Origin: Sediminihaliea albiluteola
Lineage (GTDB): Bacteria > Pseudomonadota > Gammaproteobacteria > Pseudomonadales > Halieaceae
Assembly: GCF_014077625.1 (NCBI RefSeq)
Contig: NZ_JACFXU010000014.1
Location: forward strand, 124,001-188,000
Length of the DNA: 64,000 nt
Direction: 5' to 3'
Part shown: positions 48,324 to 59,057 of the stretch, one piece after another
Position numbering within the stretch: the first letter of the stretch is position 1
Layout of the letters: each line of letters begins with the position of its first letter
Made by a program: the position numbers and the translations under genes
The notes under the pieces: generated by a model
Seen by the model: only the letters and a program-made list of their open reading frames with translations
The model's database searches: none
Told to the model about the DNA's origin: nothing

Positions 48324-48962
48324 TCAGCTCTGCTGGGCAACAACATCAGCCAGGCGATCAACTATCGCCTGAATGTTGCCGTATCGCGCGCGCATGGAGG
48401 CCTTGTTAACTACCAGCCGGGAGCTGATAGAGGCAATTTCTTCCAGCGGCTCCATATCGTTGGCGCGCAGCGTATTGCCGGTATCAACGATATCTACGAT
48501 CAGGTCAGCTAAGTCCATCATCGGCGCCAGCTCCATCGCTCCATAGAGCTTGATCACATCGGCGTGAACTCCCTGCTGAGCAAAGTAGCGGCGGGCTATA
48601 TTGGCAAACTTGGTTGCCACGCGCACCCGCGCGCCGTTGGGCTGCCAGCCCACTGGGCCTGCGGTCATCAAACGACAGCGGGCAATACCTAGATCCAGAG
48701 GCTCATACAAGCCCTCCGCACCGTGCTCGAGCAGAATGTCTTTGCCCACCACGCCAAAGTCAGCCGCACCATGGCGGACGTAGGTGGGCACATCAGTGCC
48801 GCGAATAATGACTAGCTGTAAGCCAGGCTCAGTGGTGGCGAAAATTAGTTTACGACTCTGCGCCACATCCTCTAAGGGCTCAATGCCGGCCTGCGCTAGC
48901 AGCGGCAGCGTCTCCTTTAGAATGCGGCCCTTAGTCAAGGCCAGTGTTAGGGGCTTATTCAT
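48324..48962 (-). CDS. hisG: ATP phosphoribosyltransferase, short form
   Basis: About 212 residues from ATG 48962 ([22 protein letters not shown]); the longer frame to 49109 runs into murA. It catalyses the first step of histidine synthesis. Landmarks are [21 protein letters not shown] and [16 protein letters not shown]. It lacks the C-terminal ACT-like regulatory domain, so it is the HisGS form that needs HisZ for activity and feedback; hisZ is not in this window. Confidence 0.96.
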   Translation of the reverse strand: MNKPLTLALTKGRILKETLPLLAQAGIEPLEDVAQSRKLIFATTEPGLQLVIIRGTDVPTYVRHGAADFGVVGKDILLEHGAEGLYEPLDLGIARCRLMTAGPVGWQPNGARVRVATKFANIARRYFAQQGVHADVIKLYGAMELAPMMDLADLIVDIVDTGNTLRANDMEPLEEIASISSRLVVNKASMRARYGNIQAIVDRLADVVAQQS

Positions 48963-48984
48963 GCTTGGGCTATCGCTTCTGGTG

Positions 48985-50277
<1,293 letters not shown>

Positions 50278-50517
50278 CTAGGCTAAGGCCTGCCACTGCT
50301 CGGGGGTAAATGTTCTAATATTGACAGCGTGGATGCTGCCAGCGGCAATTTGATCTGCCAAACCGGCGTACACTAACTGCTGCTTTTTTACTGGCCGCAT
50401 ATCGGCAAATAACTCACCGACAACGGTGATGTTATAGCGATCACCCTCACCTTCCACGAAGATTTCACAGCCTTCTAATTTGGCCTGCAGCAGAGATTTC
50501 ACTGTGGCAGCGTCCAT
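50278..50517 (-). CDS. ibaG: BolA-family protein IbaG
   Basis: 79 residues from ATG 50517 (MDAATVKSLLQAKLEG), which has GAGAG upstream. BolA fold with RPVKKQQLVYAGL and a C-terminal AVNIRTFTPEQW. BolA-like proteins pair with monothiol glutaredoxin for Fe-S or acid-stress roles. Its place before murA is the usual one. Longer starts (50523 and beyond) add unlike residues. Confidence 0.92.
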   Translation of the reverse strand: MDAATVKSLLQAKLEGCEIFVEGEGDRYNITVVGELFADMRPVKKQQLVYAGLADQIAAGSIHAVNIRTFTPEQWQALA

Positions 50518-50603
50518 AATCATTCTCTCATTCAGGGGGTACAGACAAGCGTTTAGTCGCACCAAAAAGCGCGCATTTTATGAGATATCAGTCGGGATAG
50601 CGA

Positions 50604-50624
50604 GGCCAGCCGCGTTGGCTGGCC
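50604..50624 (-). other. Hairpin between mlaC and ibaG
   Basis: GGCCAGCC-N5-GGCTGGCC, an 8-bp perfect stem 35 bases after the mlaC stop. No T-run follows, so it is more likely an mRNA processing or stability element, or part of a rho-dependent end. Confidence 0.5.
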
Positions 50625-50658
50625 CGCTCGGGCCACTGAGAGCCGATGTCTAAGCCAC

Positions 50659-51321
50659 TTAGCCCTCGAGTTCGACGGCTGACCAACTTTCGATCACCTT
50701 ATCGAGGTCACCGTCGTATTTACGCGCAGCACTTTCAAATTGGCTGCGATAAATTTCACCCAAATTGACATTCTCAATGATCATATTGCGCAGCTTCCAC
50801 TGCCCCTCACGATCTTTACCCATTTGGTAAAACACCACGTAAGGCTCTGAGCCATCTTTGTAAATCAGCTGTTGCACGGAGGCGCGACGGCTGTTGTCAT
50901 CGGCGGCATCGGGCTCTTTCACTTCAATCCGTGAGCCACCAAAAGCCAGCAAGCCTTTGCTGTAGGTGCGCACCAAACCGCTGCGCATGGTCTCTGTGAA
51001 GCGATCTAACTGTGAGGCCAATTCTGCACGGCCTGCTTCATCTAATGAGCGGTAACGCGAGCTACTGGCATAGGGCCCCATCACACCGCGTGCAAAGCCG
51101 CGAAAATCGACCACTGGGTCGAGCAACTCTTGCACCTTGTCATAATAGCCTTCGGTGTCGGCACCCTGGGCGTTCTGGGCTTCTTCGACCACCTCCATGA
51201 CAGCCTCCGTAGCACTGCGCACCACCTCATGGGCTGTCTTCTGTTCAGCAAAAGCTGCCGTTGATACGAGCAGGCCAACAGCGGCCAACCATGAAAAAAC
51301 TATTCGGGTAACTGGATTCAC
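50659..51321 (-). CDS. mlaC: MlaC-family periplasmic phospholipid shuttle (solitary)
   Basis: 220 residues with a signal peptide ending near Ala25 (STAAFA). The Tgt2/MlaC domain shows YDKVQELLDPVVDFRGFARGV, then RFTETMRSGLVRTYSKGLLAF and WKLRNMIIENVNLGEIYRSQF. MlaC carries phospholipid between MlaA at the outer membrane and MlaFEDB at the inner membrane. GTG start with AGGAG upstream. The usual operon partners mlaF, mlaE, mlaD and mlaB are not present on either side. Confidence 0.92.
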   Translation of the reverse strand: MNPVTRIVFSWLAAVGLLVSTAAFAEQKTAHEVVRSATEAVMEVVEEAQNAQGADTEGYYDKVQELLDPVVDFRGFARGVMGPYASSSRYRSLDEAGRAELASQLDRFTETMRSGLVRTYSKGLLAFGGSRIEVKEPDAADDNSRRASVQQLIYKDGSEPYVVFYQMGKDREGQWKLRNMIIENVNLGEIYRSQFESAARKYDGDLDKVIESWSAVELEG

Positions 51322-51381
51322 TTGCTTTGCTCCTACTACTCTTTTCTGTGAGCTAATGGTCTGTATACTTGCCGCCCGGTT

Positions 51382-51411
51382 TTCACAAGCATGGCCATGC
51401 CATAATGTGAA
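51382..51411. promoter_or_regulatory. Palindrome in the mlaC / yrbG divergent gap
   Basis: The 12-bp perfect palindrome GCATGGCCATGC (51389-51400) sits between TTCACA (51382-51387) and TGTGAA (51406-51411). CATAAT (51401-51406) may be a -10 for yrbG. Possible shared operator; factor unknown. Confidence 0.35.
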
Positions 51412-51503
51412 CGAAACCGCGATACACCAACTATGACAACGTTGGCTCCTCCACAGTTCCCCGAGTTCTGGGCGGCGCCCACTGTAACAGGAAAGCTGTT
51501 TTT

Positions 51504-52469
51504 ATGCTGTTAGCCGCCGCTGCCACTTTGCTCGGTTTTATTATTCTCATCTGGAGCGCCGATCTATTTGTTGCTGGCGCAGCCTCTATTGCCGAAAATA
51601 TGGGCCTGTCGCAAATCATGATCGGCCTGACGATTGTATCAATCGGCACTTCTGCCCCTGAAATTTTGGTGTCAATCACCGCTGCCCTCTCCGGCGTCGG
51701 CGAGTTGGCTATTGGCAATGCCATCGGCTCCAATATCGCCAATATTGGCTTAGTACTGGGGATTACGGTGCTAATTGCGCCCCTGTGCATCAATCGCGCC
51801 ACTATCCGCAAAGAGCTCCCCGTCTTACTGCTAGTGACCTTCGGCTGCGGCGCGCTGCTATTAGATGGAGAACTATCGCGTTTTGACGGCCTTCTCATGC
51901 TGGGCGCACTGGCTGTTGTGCTCTACCTCATGTGGCGTTTTCAAGATCAAGTCAGCGAGCTTCTCGGCGATGAAAACCCCGCTCATTTAAGCCCTCTGCG
52001 TGCCTGGCTGAGTTTCACCGCCGGTCTGCTGTTGCTGGTCGCCAGTTCGCGGCTGCTGGTTTGGGGAGCGAGCGAAATCGCACTCTTTTTAGGTGTTTCA
52101 CAGTTACTGATTGGCCTAACTGTGGTTGCCATCGGCACCTCTCTGCCCGAGCTTGCCGCCACCGTTGCTAGCGCTCTGCGAGGCCACAGCGATATCGCTG
52201 TGGGCAATATCTTAGGCTCCAATCTATTTAACCTGTTGGCGGTGATGGCTATCCCGGGCTTGTTTGAGACAGAGCAGCTCGACAGTCAGCTCCTGCCTCG
52301 CGACTACAGCACCATGACCGCAATGACGCTGTTGTTGGCGCTGGCGCTTTATCTGGGCCGAGGTAGCAAACAAGTGGTCGCGGGACAGAGTTATGTCGGT
52401 CGCTCGGCCGGCATACTGTTCGTAAGTATCTACGCGCTGTATTATTACTGGTTGTACCAAACCCGCTAG
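51504..52469 (+). CDS. yrbG: CaCA-family calcium/sodium antiporter YrbG
   Basis: 321 residues, about ten membrane segments in two inverted halves, each with an alpha repeat: IGTSAPEILVSI with GNAIGSNIANIGL in the first half, and IGTSLPELAATV with GNILGSNLFNLLA in the second. These hold the ion-binding acidic and polar residues of the NCX/CaCA family. It is 10 bases upstream of kdsD as in E. coli. Confidence 0.94.
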   Translation: MLLAAAATLLGFIILIWSADLFVAGAASIAENMGLSQIMIGLTIVSIGTSAPEILVSITAALSGVGELAIGNAIGSNIANIGLVLGITVLIAPLCINRATIRKELPVLLLVTFGCGALLLDGELSRFDGLLMLGALAVVLYLMWRFQDQVSELLGDENPAHLSPLRAWLSFTAGLLLLVASSRLLVWGASEIALFLGVSQLLIGLTVVAIGTSLPELAATVASALRGHSDIAVGNILGSNLFNLLAVMAIPGLFETEQLDSQLLPRDYSTMTAMTLLLALALYLGRGSKQVVAGQSYVGRSAGILFVSIYALYYYWLYQTR

Positions 52470-52479
52470 AGACCCTCCC

Positions 52480-53457
52480 ATGCCCAACGAACCGATGAAG
52501 CCCTTTCGCAATTCGGCCCTGCGCACCATCCGCATGGAAGCCGAGGCGGTCGCTGCGCTTGCTGAGCGCATCACCGACGACTTTGACCGCGCCTGTGAAT
52601 TGCTACTGGCCACTAGCGGCCGAGTCATTGTGACCGGCATGGGTAAATCCGGTCATATCGCGCGCAAAATCGCCGCTACGTTTGCCAGTACCGGCACTCC
52701 CGCACACTTTGTCCACCCCGGCGAGGCCAGCCACGGCGATATGGGTATGATCACAGCGAACGATGCCATCATCGCCTTGTCTAACAGCGGTAACGTACCT
52801 GAGGTCATTACCTTGTTACCCATGTTCAAGCGCTTGGGAGTCCCTTTGATCAGCATGACCGGCAACCCCAACTCGACCTTGGGACTGGCCAGCGACGCCC
52901 ACTTAAATACCGGCGTTGCCACCGAGGCCTGCCCCCTAGATCTCGCGCCAACCTCCAGCACCACCACAGCGCTGGTCATGGGGGATGCTTTAGCCATTGC
53001 GCTCTTAGAAGCCCGTGGCTTTACCGCGGAAGACTTCGCCTTTTCACATCCCGGCGGGACTCTAGGTAAGAAGCTTTTATTAAAAGTGGGCGATGTGATG
53101 CACAGCGGCGAGCGCATTCCTCAGGTGAGCAGTGACACGCCGCTGGCTCAGGCCCTGCTGGAGATCAGCAACAAGGGCCTGGGGATGACGACGGTCATTG
53201 ACCGGGATGGCCAACTGGCCGGCATCTTCACTGACGGTGACTTGCGCCGCGCTATTGATTTACAGGTCGATATCAACCAAACCAAGATCGCCACACTGAT
53301 GACCCGCGGACCCAAAACAGCCAAACCAGGTATGCTGGCCGCTGAGGCACTGCGCATCATGGAAGAAAACAAAATTACCTCACTGGTGGTCATCGATGAC
53401 GGCCGAGTTGTTGGTGTGATACATCTGATGAGCCTGCTACAAGCAGGTATAGCTTAA
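52480..53457 (+). CDS. kdsD: Arabinose-5-phosphate isomerase KdsD
   Basis: 325 residues: SIS domain (about 40-180; VTGMGKSGHIARKIAATFASTG, FVHPGEASHGDMGM, ALSNSGN) and two CBS domains (about 205-325). It converts ribulose-5-phosphate to arabinose-5-phosphate for Kdo, the inner-core LPS sugar. The usual partner kdsC (Kdo-8-P phosphatase) is missing between kdsD and lptC. Confidence 0.96.
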   Translation: MPNEPMKPFRNSALRTIRMEAEAVAALAERITDDFDRACELLLATSGRVIVTGMGKSGHIARKIAATFASTGTPAHFVHPGEASHGDMGMITANDAIIALSNSGNVPEVITLLPMFKRLGVPLISMTGNPNSTLGLASDAHLNTGVATEACPLDLAPTSSTTTALVMGDALAIALLEARGFTAEDFAFSHPGGTLGKKLLLKVGDVMHSGERIPQVSSDTPLAQALLEISNKGLGMTTVIDRDGQLAGIFTDGDLRRAIDLQVDINQTKIATLMTRGPKTAKPGMLAAEALRIMEENKITSLVVIDDGRVVGVIHLMSLLQAGIA

Positions 53458-53472
53458 CGCCGGGCCAAGCTA

Positions 53473-54033
53473 ATGCAAAAAACTGTGTTACAGCTCTTGC
53501 TTGCTATCGCGGCTTTACTCGCTGCCGGCCTCTATTGGACGCCCGGCGCCGACCCCAGCGCCGACCCAGCGGTCATGAAACGCCAGATGGCACTAGCCCA
53601 AACTTATCTTGAGGAGACGCGCAGCTGGGAGTACAGCGACAGCGGCGAGCTGTCACAGATACTGGAAGCCCAGCGAGCGGAGTTTTTTAAACGCCGCAAT
53701 GTGTCGGAGCTAGAGCAACCTCGCTTCTACTCCCACGATGGCAATGACCGCAGCTGGTCTGCCTCTGCCGAATGGGGCCGCTATCGCCACGCCGCTGGCA
53801 TATTGAACCTGCAGGACTCGGTGGTACTACACAACGATCAGACCGGCGGCACACTGGAATCCGCGGCCATGACCCTCAACGTTAACAACAATACCGCCCG
53901 CTCTAAAGTACCCGTCACTATCACTCAGGGTGACAGCAACATACGCGCAGATGGTATGGTAGCCGACCTCAACCGAGAACGAATTGTTATGAGCCCCAAT
54001 GTGGAGAGCATTTATGTCCAAGCGCAGCCCTAA
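53473..54033 (+). CDS. lptC: LPS export protein LptC
   Basis: 186 residues, N-terminal membrane anchor (about 5-20) and a periplasmic beta-jellyroll (YSHDGNDRSWSASAEWGRY ... [25 protein letters not shown]). LptC receives LPS from LptB2FG and passes it to LptA. It overlaps lptA by 20 bases. Confidence 0.93.
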   Translation: MQKTVLQLLLAIAALLAAGLYWTPGADPSADPAVMKRQMALAQTYLEETRSWEYSDSGELSQILEAQRAEFFKRRNVSELEQPRFYSHDGNDRSWSASAEWGRYRHAAGILNLQDSVVLHNDQTGGTLESAAMTLNVNNNTARSKVPVTITQGDSNIRADGMVADLNRERIVMSPNVESIYVQAQP

Positions 54034-54610
54034 GGCAATCAGAGCCGCTGTCCGCTGCTGGCGCTCAGCATTGGCCTGCTGTAGCGCCTTACTCTTGCTG
54101 GGCATGGCTGCTGGCGCTGTGGCATTGCCTGAAGACCGCAAGCAACCAATACATATCAGCGCTGACCAAGCTATACGCGACGACAAGCAGGGCTATACCG
54201 TGTATCAAGGCAAGGTTCAAATGAGCCAGGGCAGCCTAAAAATCACCGCCGGCAAAGTGACCGTCTACCACCAAGTGGAGGAAGCTGATCGCATCGTGGC
54301 CGAGGGCAGCCCAGCACACCTCCAGCAACGGCCTGGCCCCGACAAAGGGCTCGTGCATGCCCGCGCTAATATTATTGAATACTATAAGGCCGAAGAGCGT
54401 GTCATGCTGCGGCGCAACGCCAGTCTTGAACAAGACGGCTCTCGAGTGGCCGGTGAGTCCATCGAGTACTTTATTGCTAAACAACTGATCAAGGCTGATT
54501 CCGACTCAGCTTCCGAGGCGGGCAGCGAAAACACTAAACGGGTGCAGGTAGTCATTCCAGCATCGACACTAGAACAAGAGGATGACAGTGGCTCAGCTGA
54601 TCGCCAGTAA
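54014..54610 (+). CDS. lptA: LPS export periplasmic bridge protein LptA
   Basis: About 198 residues with a signal peptide (cleaved near GAVALP) and the OstA-like beta-jellyroll ([35 protein letters not shown]). It polymerises into a bridge carrying LPS across the periplasm. ATG 54014 is chosen with GGAGA upstream; an ATG at 53999 adds five residues. The polar C-terminal tail (about 165-198) is probably disordered. Confidence 0.94.
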   Translation: MSKRSPKAIRAAVRCWRSALACCSALLLLGMAAGAVALPEDRKQPIHISADQAIRDDKQGYTVYQGKVQMSQGSLKITAGKVTVYHQVEEADRIVAEGSPAHLQQRPGPDKGLVHARANIIEYYKAEERVMLRRNASLEQDGSRVAGESIEYFIAKQLIKADSDSASEAGSENTKRVQVVIPASTLEQEDDSGSADRQ

Positions 54611-55313
54611 TCTGGCCAAAGCCTATCGCAGTAGAGCTGTGGTACAAGATGTTTCACTGCACTTGGAAAGCGGCAGTATCGTTGGCCTACTAGGCCCCAA
54701 TGGGGCGGGGAAAACCACCTGTTTTTATATGATTGTGGGCATTATTCATGCTGACAAAGGCACCATTACGCTCAACGGAGAAGACATCACTGCACTGCCG
54801 ATGCACGAGCGCGCGCGTCGCGGCATTGGCTACCTGCCCCAAGAGGCCTCTATCTTCCGCAAACTGAGCGTGGCTAATAATATCCTCGCTATTCTTGAGA
54901 CGCGACCCGACCTGAACCGGCAGCAGCGCAATGAGCGCTGTGATGCTCTGCTAGACGAGTTTCACATCGGGCATCTGCGCGACAGTCTCGGCCAGTCCCT
55001 ATCCGGCGGTGAGCGCCGGCGGGTAGAGATTGCCCGCGCGCTAGCAACCGAACCGGACTTCATCCTACTGGACGAGCCCTTTGCCGGTGTCGACCCCATT
55101 TCGGTCAACGACATCAAGCAGATCATCCGCCAGTTGCGCGACCGAGGTATCGGCGTTTTAATCACCGACCATAACGTTCGCGACACTTTGGACATTTGTG
55201 AAAATGCCTTTATTGTCGGCGAAGGACATATTATTGCCGAAGGTAACACCGACGCCATCCTGTCCAATGACAATGTCCGCCGGGTCTATTTAGGCGATCA
55301 GTTCCGCCTCTAA
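54582..55313 (+). CDS. lptB: LPS export ABC transporter ATPase LptB
   Basis: 243 residues. Walker A GPNGAGKT at 38-45, Q-loop LPQEASIF, signature [15 protein letters not shown], Walker [14 protein letters not shown] and H-loop [10 protein letters not shown]. It powers LPS extraction with LptFG (not in window). It overlaps lptA by 29 bases; GTG 54588 is an alternative start nearer an AAGAGG Shine-Dalgarno. Confidence 0.97.
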   Translation: MTVAQLIASNLAKAYRSRAVVQDVSLHLESGSIVGLLGPNGAGKTTCFYMIVGIIHADKGTITLNGEDITALPMHERARRGIGYLPQEASIFRKLSVANNILAILETRPDLNRQQRNERCDALLDEFHIGHLRDSLGQSLSGGERRRVEIARALATEPDFILLDEPFAGVDPISVNDIKQIIRQLRDRGIGVLITDHNVRDTLDICENAFIVGEGHIIAEGNTDAILSNDNVRRVYLGDQFRL

Positions 55314-55461
55314 ATGAGGCTTCTTCCCAGCTCGCATCGATACGACAAGCAATTTTCGCGCCATGAGTTGTCAATGCGCTGCCGTCAGGGCTACACTGAG
55401 ATAACTCTCCCATAAGTGGAAATGCACTTCGAGTGGTAAATCGCGTGTGTAAAATCCAGTC

Positions 55462-56970
55462 ATGAAACAGTCGCTACAGCTCAAGCTAGGCCAGCAACTT
55501 ACCATGACCCCCCAGTTGCAGCAGGCCATCAAGTTGCTGCAACTCAGTACGCTCGATCTACAGCAAGAAATTCAGCAGGTGCTCGATAGCAACCCGCTGC
55601 TAGAACTTGCTGAAGATGAGCATGAGCAGAGCGCGCCAGTCGACAACGATCAGCGCCATCAAGAACAAAGTTCTTCCTCCAGCGATGGGCCTCTAGAAAA
55701 CCTCGAGCACAGTAACGAAGGTGGCGACTCCAACAACACTCAGGAGGATTGGCCTAGCAACATACCAGATGAGCTGCCTGTCGATACCCAGTGGGACGAC
55801 CTGTTGCCTTCCGCCTCTGCGCCCATGAGCAATGCCAGCAGCGACCATCTTGACCCCGACTACGATTCTCGCAATGCCAGCAGCGAGTCGCTGCAAGACC
55901 AATTGCGCTGGCAACTTAATTTAACTCGGCTATCCGATATCGACCGTATTATCGCCCTAGCCATCATCGATGCCACTGATCCGAGCGGTCGCCTAAGCCT
56001 TAGCCTTGAAGACTTGCTAGAGTCACTGCGCCCTGAGCTGGATATTGAACTGGACGAAGTGCTCGCAGTGCTGCACTGCTTACAGCAGTTTGAGCCAGCC
56101 GGTGTTTGCACCCGCGATCTGCAGGAGTGTCTCTTAGTGCAGCTAAGGCAGCTGCCCCCAGAGACGCCCCACTTGGAACTGGCCACCATTATTATTTCGC
56201 GCTATTTAAAGCAGGTCGGCAGCGGTGATTACAGTCAGATCACACGGCGCCTGCGCATCAGCGAAGACGAACTAAAAGAAGCCTTAGGGCTTATTCGAAC
56301 TCTCGATCCGAACCCTGGTCTAAGCGTAGAGGCCGATGACACGGAGTACGTTGTACCCGATGTATTTGTCAGTAAAAAACAAAGCCGCTGGGTTGTAGAG
56401 TTGAATCCAGATATTGCTCCGCGCTTGCGCATCAACAGTGACTATGCCAGCCTGATCAAACGGGCTGACAACAGCGCCGACAATACCTACTTAAAGGACA
56501 ACTTGCAGGAAGCACGTTGGTTTTTGAAGAGCTTAGAAAGCCGCAATGAGACTTTGATGAAGGTGGCCAGCAAAATTGTTGAACATCAGCGCAGCTTTTT
56601 CGAATATGGCGAGGAAGCCATGAAGCCGCTGGTACTGCATGATATTGCCGAAGCGATCGAGATGCACGAGTCCACCATCTCCCGGGTGACCACCCGCAAG
56701 TACATGCACACCCCAAGAGGGATTTTTGAGCTTAAGTATTTTTTCTCCAGCCACGTCAGTACCAGCAGTGGCGGAGAATGCTCTTCGACTGCTATCCGAG
56801 CGCTAATTAAAAAACTGGTTGCAGCAGAAGACCCACGCAAGCCCCTGAGCGACAATAAGATTGCTCAGCTGCTTGAAGAACAAGGCATCCAAGTTGCCAG
56901 ACGTACCATTGCCAAATATCGTGACACACTGTTTATTCCCCCCTCAAACGAGAGGAAACGATTAGTCTAG
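55462..56970 (+). CDS. rpoN: RNA polymerase sigma-54 factor RpoN
   Basis: 502 residues. Gln/Leu-rich activator-interacting region I (1-50: [21 protein letters not shown]), acidic region II (about 50-130), core-binding domain, HTH (about 385-410: [23 protein letters not shown] follows) and the RpoN box [12 protein letters not shown] near the C-terminus that reads the -24 element. Its predicted target, pilA, is in the same window. A 148-base gap after lptB may hold its promoter; I see no clear one. Confidence 0.98.
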   Translation: MKQSLQLKLGQQLTMTPQLQQAIKLLQLSTLDLQQEIQQVLDSNPLLELAEDEHEQSAPVDNDQRHQEQSSSSSDGPLENLEHSNEGGDSNNTQEDWPSNIPDELPVDTQWDDLLPSASAPMSNASSDHLDPDYDSRNASSESLQDQLRWQLNLTRLSDIDRIIALAIIDATDPSGRLSLSLEDLLESLRPELDIELDEVLAVLHCLQQFEPAGVCTRDLQECLLVQLRQLPPETPHLELATIIISRYLKQVGSGDYSQITRRLRISEDELKEALGLIRTLDPNPGLSVEADDTEYVVPDVFVSKKQSRWVVELNPDIAPRLRINSDYASLIKRADNSADNTYLKDNLQEARWFLKSLESRNETLMKVASKIVEHQRSFFEYGEEAMKPLVLHDIAEAIEMHESTISRVTTRKYMHTPRGIFELKYFFSSHVSTSSGGECSSTAIRALIKKLVAAEDPRKPLSDNKIAQLLEEQGIQVARRTIAKYRDTLFIPPSNERKRLV

Positions 56971-56980
56971 AATGAAAGAT

Positions 56981-57003
56981 AGGCGAGGCAGTATTGCTCG
57001 CCT
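56981..57003 (+). other. Small hairpin between rpoN and hpf
   Basis: AGGCGAG-N9-CTCGCCT just after rpoN, without a T-run. Possibly an mRNA processing site in the operon. Confidence 0.35.
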
Positions 57004-57047
57004 TGGTATCGGGTTCAGCCCGGTTTTTCAATAAGAAGGAGTCAGAT

Positions 57048-57335
57048 ATGCAAATAAATGTCAGCGGTCACCATGTAGACGTCACGCCTCCCATGCGGGA
57101 TTTCGTGGACAAGAAATTTGAACGCCTACAGCGACATTATGACCAGATCACCAATACTGAGGTGACTCTGACTGTTGATAAGCTGATCCAAAAAGCGGAA
57201 GCGACAATATTCATCGCCGGCGGGGAAATTTTTGCTGCCGCCGAGTCCGATGACATGTACGCTGCCATCGACGCCCTGACGAGCAAACTCGACCGTCAGC
57301 TCATTAAGCACAAGGAAAAAGCACGAGGTCATTAA
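57048..57335 (+). CDS. hpf: Ribosome hibernation promoting factor (short HPF)
   Basis: 95 residues from ATG 57048 with AAGAAGGAG upstream; the upstream frame to 56994 is leader. MQINVSGHHVDVTPPMRDFVDKKFERL is the standard beginning. Short HPF promotes 100S ribosome dimers in stationary phase. Second gene of the rpoN cluster. Confidence 0.96.
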   Translation: MQINVSGHHVDVTPPMRDFVDKKFERLQRHYDQITNTEVTLTVDKLIQKAEATIFIAGGEIFAAAESDDMYAAIDALTSKLDRQLIKHKEKARGH

Positions 57336-57346
57336 CTCACAAGCCC

Positions 57347-57805
57347 ATGCACACCCTAGCCCAGATCCTGACCCCCGGACGCACTCTCTGCCGCGTTTCC
57401 GGGGGCAGTAAAAAACGACTGTTTGAAACTATCGCCAAGCTTATCGGCGACGATCAGCTTTCCCTCCCCGCCAACGAGGTCTTTACACAATTAATAGCAC
57501 GTGAAAAATTGGGCAGCACCGGCCTTGGCAAAGGGATTGCCATACCACACTGTCGGATCAACAATTGCACCCAACCCCTGGGCTGTCTGCTGACACTGGA
57601 TGAGCCCATTGACTTCGACGCGCCTGATGGCGATCCAGTCGATCTACTTTTTGTGTTGCTGGTGCCCGACGAGGCACATCAACAACACTTAGACATTCTG
57701 TCTCATATCGCCAGCCTATTTAGCCAAGAGGCTTTTTGCAGCGCATTACGCCAAGCAGAAGATACGACGAGCCTATTCCAGATCGCAACCAATTGGGCTG
57801 CCTAG
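57347..57805 (+). CDS. ptsN: PTS-Ntr EIIA component PtsN
   Basis: 152 residues, EIIA(Ntr) fold. The phosphorylatable His68 lies in GKGIAIPHCRI. It receives phosphate from NPr (also here) and regulates potassium transport and nitrogen/carbon responses. Located between hpf and rapZ as usual. Confidence 0.95.
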   Translation: MHTLAQILTPGRTLCRVSGGSKKRLFETIAKLIGDDQLSLPANEVFTQLIAREKLGSTGLGKGIAIPHCRINNCTQPLGCLLTLDEPIDFDAPDGDPVDLLFVLLVPDEAHQQHLDILSHIASLFSQEAFCSALRQAEDTTSLFQIATNWAA

Positions 57806-57817
57806 AGTAAGATAACA

Positions 57818-58684
57818 ATGGAACTTGTGATCATCAGTGGCCGCTCTGGCTCCGGTAAAAGTACTGCCCTTCACCAGTTAGAGGACGAGGGTTATTACTG
57901 CATCGATAACTTGCCTATTGGCCTGCTGCCGGCACTAGTCAATGAAACCAATCGCTCAGAGTTCGCCCACTTCCGCGGTGCTGCGGTTTGTATTGATGCC
58001 CGTAATGCGTGGAAGGATTTACAGAATTTCAACGCTATCTTGGCCTCGCTACCCGAGGAAATTAACAGCCAAATTCTGTTTCTTGACGCTCAAGATAGCG
58101 CCCTGATCAAGCGCTTCAGCGAGACGCGTCGCAAGCACCCGCTGAGCAGTAGCAGCACGCCTTTGGCCGAAGCCATTGAGCGCGAACGCGTTTTGTTAGA
58201 GTCCATTGCCAGCGCCGCAACACTGGTCCTTGATACAACACAACTGACCATCTATGAACTGCGAGACGCCATCAAACAGCGCTTGCTTGGCTCCAATGAC
58301 GGCAGTATGTCACTGTTAATTCAGTCATTTGGTTTCAAACGCGGCGTGCCCATCGATGCCGATCTGGTATTCGATGTCAGAGTGTTACCCAACCCCCACT
58401 GGGTCGCTGAGCTGCGCATGCAAAGTGGGCTAGACCAGCCCGTGCAGGATTTTCTTAATGCGCAGCCCATGACGAGCGAATTATTCGATAGCATCAGCAG
58501 CTACTTAGACCTCTGGCTACCGCAATACGCAAAGAGTAATCGCAGCTATATGACGGTATCCATAGGTTGTACCGGCGGCCAACATCGTTCAGTATACTTC
58601 TCAGAACGACTGTTCCAGCGTTACCAACATCTGTTTCCGCAAGTCCATCTCAGGCACAGAGAACTACAGCAGCACAAACCGTGA
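57818..58684 (+). CDS. rapZ: RNase adaptor / nucleotide-binding protein RapZ
   Basis: 288 residues. P-loop GRSGSGKS at 8-15, YYCIDNLPIGLLP, and the C-terminal RNA/metabolite-binding domain with SFGFKRGVPIDADLVFDVRVLPNPHW and VSIGCTGGQHRSVYFSERL. In E. coli it controls glmS mRNA through GlmZ decay, i.e. cell-wall precursor supply. Its stop overlaps the npr start (GTGA). Confidence 0.97.
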   Translation: MELVIISGRSGSGKSTALHQLEDEGYYCIDNLPIGLLPALVNETNRSEFAHFRGAAVCIDARNAWKDLQNFNAILASLPEEINSQILFLDAQDSALIKRFSETRRKHPLSSSSTPLAEAIERERVLLESIASAATLVLDTTQLTIYELRDAIKQRLLGSNDGSMSLLIQSFGFKRGVPIDADLVFDVRVLPNPHWVAELRMQSGLDQPVQDFLNAQPMTSELFDSISSYLDLWLPQYAKSNRSYMTVSIGCTGGQHRSVYFSERLFQRYQHLFPQVHLRHRELQQHKP

Positions 58685-58950
58685 TCAAAACGCAAGTCAT
58701 CATCGTCAACAAACTTGGCCTGCATGCGCGGGCGGCAGCTAAATTTGTGAGCTGTGCTTCCGCCTACTCCAGCGACGTGCAGCTCGGCAAAGACGATAAA
58801 ATGGTTGACGGTAAAAGCATTATGTCGGTGATGATGCTGGCTGCAGGCAAAGGTAGCGTGCTGGACCTGCATATTGATGGAGACGACGAGGAAGCCGCCA
58901 ATGACGCCCTGTGCGCCTTGGTCAGCAACCGTTTTGAAGAAGCGGAATAA
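58681..58950 (+). CDS. npr: Phosphocarrier protein NPr (PTS-Ntr HPr)
   Basis: 89 residues from GTG 58681, which overlaps the rapZ stop. The phosphorylated His15 is in NKLGLHARAAAKF and the Ser46-region is DGKSIMSVMMLAAGKGS. Relays phosphate from EI(Ntr), encoded elsewhere, to PtsN. Confidence 0.96.
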   Translation: MIKTQVIIVNKLGLHARAAAKFVSCASAYSSDVQLGKDDKMVDGKSIMSVMMLAAGKGSVLDLHIDGDDEEAANDALCALVSNRFEEAE

Positions 58951-59057
58951 TCCCAGTTTTAGCTTCAGTCCCTCACTTCACATTGTTGTAGTTCTCACTT
59001 TCACGGATAATTAGCCCGCCCGGCACCACCGCTGGGAATCGACAGCGGAACTCTTCT

